This document shows positions 11,907 to 21,125 of a DNA stretch of 64,000 nucleotides, piece after piece. The stretch's first letter is position 1. Every line of letters starts with the position of its first letter. Origin of the DNA: Ahaetulla prasina (lineage: Eukaryota; Chordata; Lepidosauria; Squamata; Colubridae); the NCBI RefSeq assembly GCF_028640845.1, contig NC_080541.1, positions 179,902,502 to 179,966,501 of the forward strand, given 5' to 3'. A program made the position numbers and the translations under genes. The notes under the pieces are model-generated. The model made no database searches. It was given only the letters and a program-made list of their open reading frames with translations, and was not told the origin of the DNA.

Positions 11907-13430
11907 TATATATCATAGGGTTGGGTGATTTTTTTAAAAAAGTAAATTGCTTTGAGCTCCTGGAGGAAATGTAGAATTAAATGGTTGGGATTCTTTTAAA
12001 TATATTGTTAAGTAATATGGACAATACAGTTCATTGGGTCTCCAGTGGGGCCAGGCAGCAGTTTAAGATTTTTAAAATGCTCTATTTCAAGTCAGAAGTA
12101 ATAACTCTTGGTTTTCTCTTAATTTTTCTGGCTTCCTTACTCCTGTTTTACTTGTTCTTCCACCAAATGCTTTCATCCAGTTTTACTGCTGCTTTTAAAT
12201 TTTAATTCTGACTGATATTTAGCAACAAAGCTAAGGATATATTTGAATCAGATACCAGCTTTTAGAATAGTTCAGGAGAAGCATTCATATTACCCCTTTC
12301 ATGCCTTTTATTGAAGCTGTCTGTTACACAAATAGCTCTTAGCAACCTCTTCCTCCTTCAGATTGGTTGCTAATTACAGCTATGTTTCCATAGCCAAAGG
12401 TAATTTAACCCCCATAGTATCAGTTTTCTCTATTTTATATACCTGTATAGCTATAACACAGTATTTGCTTCTTCCTGAAACTTATTCGTATGAAACACAT
12501 TACTAGTGACAGTTATAATATGATTTATGATTTTTATTTATGCTGCATTAAATATATGGTGTTCAGGAAAGCAGTATCAAAACGAGACTGTTTTGCAGCA
12601 TTTCTTGTGCAACCTGCTTTCCTCTGGGAACCAACAATTGCATTTGGATTCCTGAGGATGAAGTGCTTTGTTTGGCTCTCTGAACTGTAATTGTTATGCC
12701 AATGTCGCATTGTTCAGTGCGCTTTTATTTTTCTTATTTTGAAGCGATATATATGCCTGGGAAACTTTCATCTCTTATACTTGGTTACTCAGAGGTTGTG
12801 TGTTTCATATTGATGGTCTTGGTTGATCAGTAGTCTGTTTTCTACTTTATAAAGGTGTTTGAATTGTGATATTTCTGGGCTCGGGTGCTTATGCAGCCTT
12901 TGTAGAAGGATTAGTGATCTGAATTTTGCATGTATATTTGTTTTTCTTTCTGAAGTAACATTAACATATATCTTTAGGCAAACAACAATATGGTTGGCTT
13001 GTATCTTTGGAACATTAAGAGTGTTGTGCCTTATGCAACGCACAAGTTTATTGTGATGGCTGTGATCCTATTGAGCAGGTATTGGCACAGACATCAGGAA
13101 ATATGAATAAGAGAAATTTGGACCATTATTCTATATTACACAGAGTTCTCTAATACTGTATTCTGATTATGTATTGGAGCGGTTTTTAAAGACCAGATGC
13201 ATACTGGAACGATGGATAGTTGGCCTATTTAATTTATTTTTAGCTTACAGTTGCTCTGCCCAAATCATTTTTTAAGCCATTTTAGAAGAGAATGGAAATG
13301 TGAAGAGCCTTTTTTATTATATTCCCACTTGGGTTAAAAAATGTTTGAGCAATCTGATTTTGTACTTGTGTCATTGAAGGAGACTACCTTAATTCTAATA
13401 CCTCCCCCCCCCCCAAAAAAAAGGATAAAA
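11907..13430. other. Intron 1 stretch, nothing identified
   Basis: AT-rich sequence with only chance-length ORFs. No domain or repeat boundary recognised. Confidence 0.4.
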
Positions 13431-13432
13431 AA

Positions 13433-13696
13433 GGGCCTCTGTGGCTCAGACTGGTAAGACAGTCTGTTATTAACAGCAGCTGCCTGCAATTACTGCAGGT
13501 TCAAGCCCCACCAGGCCCAAGGTTGACTCAGCCTTCCATCCTTTATAAGGTAGGTAAAATGAGGACCCAGATTGTTGGGGGCAATAAGTTGACTTAGTAT
13601 ATAATATACAAATGGATGAAAACTATTGCTTGACATAGTGTAAGCCGCCCTGAGTCTTCGGAGAAGGGCGGGATATAAATGCAAATAAAAAAAAAA
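13433..13696 (+). repeat. Full-length tRNA-derived SINE with L2-type tail
   Basis: Head GGGCCTCTGTGGCTCAG with a box-A-like segment and GGTTCAAGCCC as box B (a Pol III internal promoter). The body contains CAGATTGTTGGGGGCAATA. The tail GCCGCCCTGAGTCTTCGG AGAAGGGCGG then A-rich sequence matches the 3' end of the L2-like LINE, implying mobilisation by its reverse transcriptase. Confidence 0.85.
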
Positions 13697-14052
13697 ACCA
13701 TGGAGAAAAGAATTACAGTATTTGCATCAAGTTGGAGAGAGCTATTTTAGAGTAATACCAGAAATGGTACTTTAAATGGTACTTTATGAAAACATGTTAA
13801 TTCTGGGGACGCTATTAATCTCAGTAATCTTTTCCCAGTTTAGGGTAATTTTGAATTATTTGTAGAGCTGGATTTTGTACCAAGAATATTTAACTAATTC
13901 TGCAAAATAAAACAGAAGGAAGTATGAGAGGAAGTACTGTAGTAATATTCTGTTCTAGAGCAAGAATGGCTTTTGCAACTATGTTTTGCCATTACCGCCA
14001 CCTGTGTATAGCTAACTAAAATGCTGACTAACAACCGAGTGATATGCTAGAA

Positions 14053-14461
14053 CAGTGATGGCAAACCTTGTAGACACTGAGTGCCCAAACTGCGCACGTG
14101 CGCATGCCCAAACTGAAAGGTGTGCGCGTGCGCCAGCGTGCATTCACGGACATGTGTGAATGTGCGCATGCACAGACATGCACGCAGATATGCGGTGACA
14201 TACGCAGACATGCATGCGGACCATGCGCAGCAGAGACCCGAAGACCAGCTGGCCGGCGGGAGGTGGGGCATCCCAACACCAGCAGTGCAACAAAAGGTAA
14301 GGTTTTTTTCTTTCATGAGCTTCTGTTTTCCTGCAAACGATGAAACAGAAGCTCACTAAAGAAATGCCACGGAGATCTGACCTGGGGCGACAGCGCGTGT
14401 GCCAGCAGAGAGGGCTCCGCGAGCCACCTCTCGCACATGTGCCATAGGTTCACCATCACAG
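14053..14461. mobile_element. hAT MITE with CG/CA-rich core, 409 bp
   Basis: Begins CAGTGATGGCAAACCT and ends AGGTTCACCATCACAG. It has a perfect 8-bp duplication TGCTAGAA at 14045-14052 and 14462-14469. The centre (about 14090-14225) is rich in alternating purine-pyrimidine (GTGCGCATG, ATGCACGC), capable in principle of Z-DNA. Small ORFs in several frames here are a by-product of that composition. Confidence 0.85.
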
Positions 14462-14610
14462 TGCTAGAATGTTATTTTAGCATTTAAATAAACATAGAAG
14501 CTCCGGGGCCGGAGTCACAACAGACACTTATCTAAGAGAACCTATGATATTTAACCTTGTTAACTTCAAGACTCTTTTTTCCGCTATGTATTCTAAATGG
14601 TTTGTGATTA

Positions 14611-14632
14611 ATGTGTGTGTGTGTGTGTGTGT
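14611..14632. repeat. TG dinucleotide microsatellite
   Basis: About 11 TG units. Confidence 0.85.
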
Positions 14633-14639
14633 AGTTTTG

Positions 14640-15352
14640 AGAGTGGGCCTCAGAATTTCATTTTTTTATGTGTGCCAGTGTATTTTCAGAAAAAAGTGAC
14701 AATAAAGGTTAATTTTACCCTTAACTTGCTCAGACTTCACTTGTTGGAAAGATGTATTTATTTGCTTCAATGACGTGACATACTTAGAAGAAGGCTTTTG
14801 AAGTTTTACATCAGCAGATTCTTATCTAAGAGAGATGTGGTATTTGATTCTGGTCAGACTTCATTTGCAGGAAGGATACATTGATAGTGCCTTAAGAGAT
14901 GATTATACTGTTAACAAACTAGCTTATAGATGAAGGTAAACAGAGTTAATTCTGGTGAGTATATGGAAATAGAACTGCCTAGGAATTCCAGAAAAGTTTC
15001 CTGGAACCAATAAAGTCACTAAGAATCAAACTCACCTCAATGGCAACTTGCTCTTCATATTAAGAAAAGAAAATTGTTGGTCACACTAGATGCATTTCTG
15101 GCAATGTACCTCCTTTGCATAGCTTGACACACTTTAGTAGTTCTAGTTGTAAGTAAATTTACATGAAATCTCTCCTAATTTTCCTACTTCTATTAGTCAA
15201 TAAAAATGTAGTAATATTTCAAGATTAAAAAGGGAGATGAAAATAAATGTGTTACGATATTAAGCAGCAAATTTCTTTAAGCATCAAAATTGTCTTACCT
15301 CTACTTTTCTCTTAAGTGTGATGCAGTCCCTCCTTCAAATCCAAGCCAAAGC
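14640..15352. other. Intron 1 stretch, nothing identified
   Basis: No coding feature or repeat ends recognised. Confidence 0.4.
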
Positions 15353-15360
15353 ATCTAGAG

Positions 15361-15672
15361 CAGGATGTCAAACTCAATCCGGCTTGCGGGGTGCTTAAAT
15401 CCAACTTGTGGGGCTGGCCTGGAAATATCAAAGGACCGCTCACGGTGCCTCTGGTAGCTAAAACAGGCTGCATGCACACACACACACCCGTCGCCGAAAA
15501 CGGCTGGCAAAGTGCTGCAGGAGGCCATGTAGGGTGAAAATTAGGCGGGGGGGCAGTGCATGGACCCCCACGCCCCATTTTGGCTGGCAGGGTGCTGCAG
15601 GAGGCATCCGTCCCACCACCCCCAGCCCACGGAGGAGAACTACAATGCTGATCTGGCCCTCAAAGATACCCA
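15361..15672. mobile_element. hAT MITE, first in the TCTAGAG-linked chain
   Basis: Starts CAGGATGTCAAACTCAATC after ATCTAGAG (15353-15360) and ends ...ATACCCAG before GTCTAGAG (15673-15680; 7 of 8 identical). The internal GCTGGCAGGGTGCTGCAGG shows it belongs to the same family as the element at 15929. The right terminus is degenerate. Confidence 0.65.
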
Positions 15673-15680
15673 GTCTAGAG

Positions 15681-15920
15681 CATGGATACCCAGCCTCTTG
15701 GCTTGCCTGGGCCACATTGAGTGAAGGGGATTTGGCCTGGGCCACATTTAAAATATATATTATAATAATATTAAATATATTAATATAAATATATTAATAT
15801 AAATATTAAATATATTAATATTAAATATATTAATATCGAATATATTAAATGATTACAATCTTGTGGGGTTGCATTGCTAGCTGTCCAGGGCTGCATGTGA
15901 CAGCGGGCTGGGCACGCATG
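15681..15920. mobile_element. MITE, second in the chain, with AT-rich core
   Basis: Left end CATGGATACCCAGCC and right end GGGCTGGGCACGCATG are inverted. Flanks are GTCTAGAG (15673-15680) and CTCTAGAG (15921-15928). The core at 15750-15850 is an expanded ATATTAAAT simple repeat. Confidence 0.65.
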
Positions 15921-15928
15921 CTCTAGAG

Positions 15929-16229
15929 CAGGGGTGTCATACTCAATTTCATTGACAGCCACATCAGGGTTGTGTTTGACCTGGGGGAAGGCATGGCCAA
16001 ACTCAGCATCTCTGAGCTCCGTTTTAGCTGGCAGAGGGCTACAGGAGCCCATCATGGCCAAAAATGGAGCCCGGATGGGCCATGCACGGCCCTCTCAAGC
16101 TCTGTTTTTGCTGGCAGACACCTTGGCCAGGTCCTTTGCTGTTTCCAGGGTGGCCCCGCGGGCCAGATCAAAGCACCCTGTGGACCAGATCCCGCCAGCT
16201 GGCCTTGAGTTTGACTTGTGACACCCCTG
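15929..16229. mobile_element. hAT MITE, third in the chain, 301 bp
   Basis: Begins CAGGGGTGTCATACTCAA and ends TTGTGACACCCCTG. Flanks are CTCTAGAG (15921-15928) and CTCTAGAC (16230-16237), 7 of 8 identical and matching the nTCTAGAn target preference described for Charlie-type hAT elements. ORFs across it are not genes. Confidence 0.8.
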
Positions 16230-16984
16230 CTCTAGACAATCAACTCCAAGGGAGATGTAGGCTCTGCGCATGCGCGAGTATGGTGTTCTGCTAGAGGGAG
16301 CAGAGCCGGCGATAGACGATTCTTACAGGATGGCAGCCTTTGGGTGACTCACTGAGCTGCTTTGTTCCCCCGGCCCGTTGGATCATCTTCCCGGCGACCG
16401 CGGGAGAGGTTTTCTGACCTCTCGGGTTTGCGGCCGCCGAGAACGAGGGCCATGGGGAAAGTGGCGAACGGACAATGTCGGCCATTTTCGGGACATAGAG
16501 GAGGCCCGCTGCTCATCGTCGGTGTCGGCTTCGGTTTCGGCTTCAGCCTGCCTGTCCATCGGCACTTTACAGTACACGGTGAGACTCAGGTGGACTGCGA
16601 GGCGTTCCATCTGCCATCTACCATCCACCGAAGTTTTTTTTTGTCTCCACCGGCGTGAAGCGAGGCGAGGCCGCGGCGAGAGGTGAGGCCCGAGACTAGG
16701 CCTTGAGGCGTGGCCGCGGTTTATCTTCCCTTCTTAATGGCACTTTCATCTGGCGCCTTCCATCCCCGTCCGCTCTTAATGGCCTGCCTCCTCCCACCTG
16801 ATTTTTGGAGATCGAAGGGGTGAACGATTGTTCCTCGGTTTACAGCTGTTTTGCCCTCCCCCCTGATTTTCGAACGCTGAAGGGGTGAAGGATTATTCCT
16901 GGCCTACGGTCGCCTTCTCTGCTTGGTCCTTTTCCACCTTGATGTTCCGATCTGGCCCCTTGCCACATTGGGATCTGTGGCTGT

Positions 16985-17545
16985 TTGGAGTCAGTGGCTG
17001 GCTGTGGACAGGCCTTTGGCCTGGAGCAGCCTGCCTCCGGAACAGTTGGCGGAGGGGGCGATACGGTAAGCTTCGGAGGTGTAATAATGACGGGCATTGA
17101 TGGTGGGGACGGTAATGCCACCCGTCTTGCCAATGGATTTCTGGACTGGATCATGGACAGATTGGCTGTATTCCTTGATTTATTAGATCTGTTACAAGGA
17201 CTTTATTTATGGATTATTCACCATGGACGCTATCTGTCTACTTCCCTTGAGTTTATCATCTTTGTCATCATGTTCCAGCCGTTATCTATTTCACCCGATA
17301 ACTGGACATCCATTGGAGGTTCCATCATGTATGACTGTTCTGCCAACCTGGGATTTTATCAGCTTATCGTCTTTCGCCGATTCTTATTTCTTCTATGCAT
17401 TACTCTGTACATGAACTCTTGCACCTGCGAGGTGTCCCCGCCTCGCAGGAATGGCCCGCTTCGTTACCAGGGGCCGGCCTCAATGACGGGTCTTGGGACC
17501 CACAGAGGTGGCATGCGTCGAGAAAGAGCCTTTGGGGTTTTTTAA
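16985..17545 (+). pseudogene. Unassigned ORF in the LINE 5' half (possible ORF1 region)
   Basis: A 186-codon open frame upstream of the endonuclease. I see no zinc knuckle, RRM or esterase motif. It has a hydrophobic stretch (residues about 55-105) and a basic C-terminus. By position it could be the remnant of ORF1 or simply an open stretch in a GC-rich leader. I do not recognise it and would not assign a function. Confidence 0.3.
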
Positions 17546-18033
17546 ATAGGGAATTTTTAAGGGGAGGGAGGGTTAGAGCGGGTGTTGGGGAAAACCCGTC
17601 GGGGAGGGTATGTCCAGTCCCAACGCGTGCTCACGGCATTACTTTAGTTGGTCCGAAGTCAGGGGGGGAGGGGAGTGTTCAGAGCGTAGAGCGTCATTCC
17701 ATCTGTACGGTAAGTGGGAGAGGCAGATATGGCGGAGGCAAGGGGCCGTATCGTCCTTTGGGAGCATGTGTTCAATGTTTAAATGCGATCACGTGCTCCG
17801 GCCCCTCAGTCCTTACTCGTTCCCCGGATGGCCAGGACCCTCAGGGCTTAGGTCTTCGACTGATGCTGTGCAATGCCCGGTCCGTGGCTAATAAGGCTCC
17901 TTTGATTTGTGATCTTATTCAGAGGGAGTCCACGGACTTTACGGGCATTACGGAGACCTGGTTGGGCACAGAGGGGTGTGTGTACCCCTGGTTGAACTGT
18001 GCCCTCCAGGTTTCCGTGCATTCCATCAGCTGA
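17395..18033 (+). pseudogene. LINE ORF2, first piece: endonuclease N-terminus
   Basis: The end of this 212-codon frame reads LRLMLCNARSVANKAP ... ITETWLG, the start of an AP-endonuclease domain (N of the NARS block and E of ITETW are metal/catalytic residues in this family). It then runs out of frame near 17975. The continuation is in another frame at 17976, so a small indel in the GT-rich segment GAGGGGTGTGTGTACCCC is likely. Confidence 0.75.
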
Positions 18034-19415
18034 GGGCCCAAGGTAGGGGTGGGGGGGTGGCGGTTGTGATTAAAGAAAGCCTAGAGCCGAGGGAGTCCAC
18101 TGTACCTCAGATAGCTGGTTGTGAATCCCTCCTTGTGAAGTGGGGCCATAGGAATCAGATGGGTTTGCTGATCGCGTACCTGGCTCCTTGCTGCGTGACT
18201 ACAGCCCTGCCTGAGCTACTAGAGGTGCTGGCCGGGATGGCGGTTGAGATCCCCAGACTTTTGGTCATGGGGGATTTCAACTTGCCATCGGCCGGCTTGT
18301 CATCAACGGTGGTTCAGGAGTTCCAGGCTTCCATGACGGCCTTGGACCTGGTTCAAGTAAATGATGGCCCTACACATATTGGGGGAGGCGCACTAGACTT
18401 GATTTTTATCTCTGGACAGTGGTTTAATGATCTGGAATTAGGAGATTTAGTGATGGAACCGGTGTCATGGTCAGATCATTTTCTCCTTTGCCTGGACTTT
18501 CGGACCGCCGCTCACCACCGCAGGGAGACGGAGCCAATGCGTTGGTTCCGCCCCAGGCGCCTGATGGACCCTGAGAAGTTCCGGACGGAGCTTGGGCCGT
18601 TTCCTGAGGATCTTGCCCACGGCACGACTGAAGAACTAGTTGCGGCCTGGGAACGGGCCACGGCTGGGGCTTTGGACCATGTCGTGCCTTTGCGGCCTCT
18701 GACCCGGCGTAGATCTCAACTGGCTCCTTGGTTTTCTGAGGAGCTGAGGGAGATGAAACGCCGGAGAAGACGCCTAGAGAGCACCTGGAGGTCTAGCTGT
18801 TCCGAGGCTGATCGGACACTAGTGAGGTCTTTTACTAAGACGTATCTAGTGGCAATGAGGGAGGCGAAATGTTCCTACGTTTCCACCCTCATTGCATCGG
18901 CAGATAACCGCCCGGCCGCCTTGTTTCGGGTGGTTCGTTCCCTCCTTCATCAGGAGGGACGGGATAACCCCTTACAGGGACGTGCTGAGGAGTTTAACGG
19001 TTATCTATACGATAAAATCGTTCAGCTTCGGGATAGTCTAGACCAAAATTGCGATGTTCCAAGCGAGATGACGGAGTCGCGTCTTGTTGAGGTGGTTTGG
19101 GATGAGTTTGACTCTGTGGCTCTCGAGGATGTGGACAGGTTGCTGGGGAGGTTACATGCAACTACATGTTTACTGGACCCGTTTACTGGCTACTCAGGAA
19201 GTGACACGAGGCTGGCTCCGGGGAATTATAAATTCTTCATTGCTGGAAGGGGTTTTCCCCGCTGCCTTGAAAGAGGTGGTGGTGAGACTCCTCCTCAAGA
19301 AGCCTTCCCTGGATCCAGCTATTTTGGGGAATTACCGTCCAGTCTCCAACCTTCGCTTTCTTGCGAAGGTTGTAGAGAGTGTAGTTGCATGGCAGCTTCC
19401 CCAGTACCTGGATGA
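17976..19415 (+). pseudogene. LINE ORF2, second piece: endonuclease C-terminal half and linker
   Basis: Continues the endonuclease with LLVMGDFNLPSA (catalytic GDFN), GGALDLIFISG and WSDHFLLCLD (SDH box), then a basic linker (MKRRRRRLEST) leading to the polymerase. Coding similarity ends near 19190, where the frame changes again. The remaining codons to 19415 are out-of-frame read-through. Confidence 0.85.
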
Positions 19416-20661
19416 AGCTACCTATCTAGACCCGTTCCAGTCCAGCTTCCGGCCCGGTCATAGTACAGAGACAGCTTTGGTCGCGTTGGTGGATGACCTC
19501 TGGAGGGCCAGGGATAGGGGTTGTTCCTCTGCCCTGGTCCTATTAGATCTCTCAGCGGCTTTTGATACCATCGACCATGGTATCTTGCTGCACCGGTTGG
19601 GGAGTTTGGGAGTGGGAGGCACCGTTTATCGGTGGTTCTCCTCCTATCTCTCCGACCGGTCGCAGACGGTGTTGACAGGGGGGCAGAGATCGTCCGCGAG
19701 GCGCCTTACTTGTGTGCCTCAGGGGTCGATTCTCTCGCCTCTCCTGTTCAACATCTATATGAAGCCGCTGGGTGAGGTCATCAGTGGTTTCGGGGTGAGT
19801 TACCACCTGTACGCTGATGACACTCAGCTGTACTTTTCCACCCCGGACCACCCCAACGAAGCTGTCGAAGTGCTGTCCCGGTGCTTGGAAGCCGTACAGG
19901 TCTGGATGGGGAGAAACAGACTCAAGCTCAATCCCTCCAAGACGGAGTGGCTGTGGATGCCGGCACCCCGGTACAGTCAGCTGCAACCGCGGCTGACTGT
20001 TGGGGGCGAGTTATTGGCCCCAATGGAAAGGGTGCGCAACTTGGGTATCCTCCTGGATGGGCGGCTGTCGTTCGATGATCATCTGGCGGCTGTCTCCAGG
20101 AGGGCCTTTTACCAAGTACGCTTGATCCGCCAGTTGCGCCCCTTCCTTGACCGGGATGCCTTATGCACGGTCACTCACGCTCTGGTCACATCTCGTTTGG
20201 ATTATTGCAATGCTCTCTACATGGGGCTGCCCTTGAGGTGCACCCGGAGGCTGCAGCTAGTCCAGAATGCAGCTGCGCGAGTAGTAATGGGAGCCACTCG
20301 TTGCTCCCATGTAACACCACTACTACGCAGTCTGCACTGGCTTCCTGTGGTCTTTCGGGTGCGCTTTAAGATTCTGGTTATCACCTTTAAAGCGCTCCAT
20401 GGCTTAGGGCCCGGGTACGTACGGGACCGCCTGCTGTTACCTCATGCCTCCCACCGACCCGTACGCTCACACAGAGAAGGTCTTCTCAGGGTGCTGTCCG
20501 CCAAACAATGTCGGCTGGCGGCCCCCAGGAGTAGGGCCTTCTCTGTTGGAGCTCCTACGCTTTGGAACGAACTTCCCCCTGGTTTACGCCAAGTGCCTGA
20601 TCTTCGGACTTTTCGCCGTGAGCTGAAAACGCATTTATTTATCCAAGCGGGACTGGATTAA
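19190..20661 (+). pseudogene. LINE ORF2, third piece: reverse transcriptase
   Basis: Open from about 19190 to the stop at 20661. Visible RT blocks are NYRPVSNLRFLAKVVE (block 1), FRPGHSTETALVAL, LLDLSAAFDTIDHG (block with catalytic Asp), LTCVPQGSILSPLLFNIYM, YADDTQLYF (catalytic YADD) and LKLNPSKTEWL. The C-terminus is HWLPVVFRVRFKIL ... ELKTHLF. All catalytic aspartates are kept, so this part looks intact. The protein is disabled only by the upstream frame breaks. Confidence 0.88.
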
Positions 20662-20884
20662 AATTTTACTTAATTTTAACTGGGGTTAGTTATTAATTTT
20701 TAGGTAATGGGGTTTTAATATTTTAATTGTAATTTTAAATTTTGGCCTATTTAAATAAGTTTTTTAATCAATGTTTTTACCTTGTATGATATTTGTATTT
20801 TATCGGGCTGTAAACCGCCCTGAGTCCTTCGGGAGATAGGGCAGTATAAAAATTTGATTAAATAAATAAATAAATAAATAAATA
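20662..20884 (+). repeat. LINE 3' UTR with hairpin block and AAATA tail
   Basis: TTTTAATT-rich stretch, then CTGTAAACCGCCCTGAGTCC TTCGGGAGA and an AAATA-repeat end. The same block ends the fragments at 4397 (minus strand), 51728 and, in variant form, the tRNA-SINEs. It is presumably the site recognised by the LINE reverse transcriptase. Confidence 0.8.
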
Positions 20885-21065
20885 TATTATCTGTTATCTT
20901 ATATACTTTATTGGGAAATTATAACTATTAAATTTAATTGGCAATATGATTGTGAGGAATATGGTGTCCAGAAATAAGTTTCTTGGAAGAAAGGGAAGGG
21001 GTATTTGCTGAATAATGTCAGCTACAGGAACAGGGACTAAAATGTATTTGCAATTGTCTTTACAG

Positions 21066-21125
21066 CGTGTCTTCAATGACCTCAGTGGCTCAGTGTCCCT
21101 TTCCTGGATTGGAGATAGCACTGGA
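21066..21125 (+). CDS. SORT1: SORT1 exon 2
   Basis: Acceptor ...TCTTTACAG, donor GTAAGT. 60 nt, phase 0 to 0, encoding [20 protein letters not shown], the first propeller strand region. It lies only about 180 bp after the end of the LINE. Confidence 0.95.

Larger units (their letters stand above)
16240..20884 (+). mobile_element. Nearly full-length L2-like LINE (non-LTR retrotransposon)
   Basis: A 4.6-kb element in SORT1 intron 1, same strand as the gene. Order: GC- and CpG-rich 5' leader (about 16240-17100) with GGATGGCAGC and CGGCCATTTT motifs resembling YY1-type sites of LINE promoters; a region with no clear domain; an AP-type endonuclease; a reverse transcriptase; a 223-bp 3' UTR ending in the CCGCCCTGAGTCC hairpin and an AAATA-repeat tail. 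Motifs such as LLDLSAAFDTIDHGILL and YADDTQLYFS are typical of the L2 clade of the CR1 superfamily. The coding frame shifts near 17975 and again near 19190, so the copy is inactive. The exact 5' end is uncertain; no clear target duplication was seen. Confidence 0.88.

Noticed and set aside
14028..14359. Overlapping ORFs on both strands at 14.0-14.36 kb
   Set aside because: They lie inside the hAT MITE at 14053-14461 and result from its CG/CA-rich, stop-poor composition.
16261..17100. CpG- and GC-rich segment as the SORT1 CpG-island promoter and exon 1
   Set aside because: No frame encodes the signal peptide or the residues expected just before exon 2, and no donor in suitable phase is seen. 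The segment leads directly into LINE endonuclease and RT sequence and is better explained as the LINE 5' leader.
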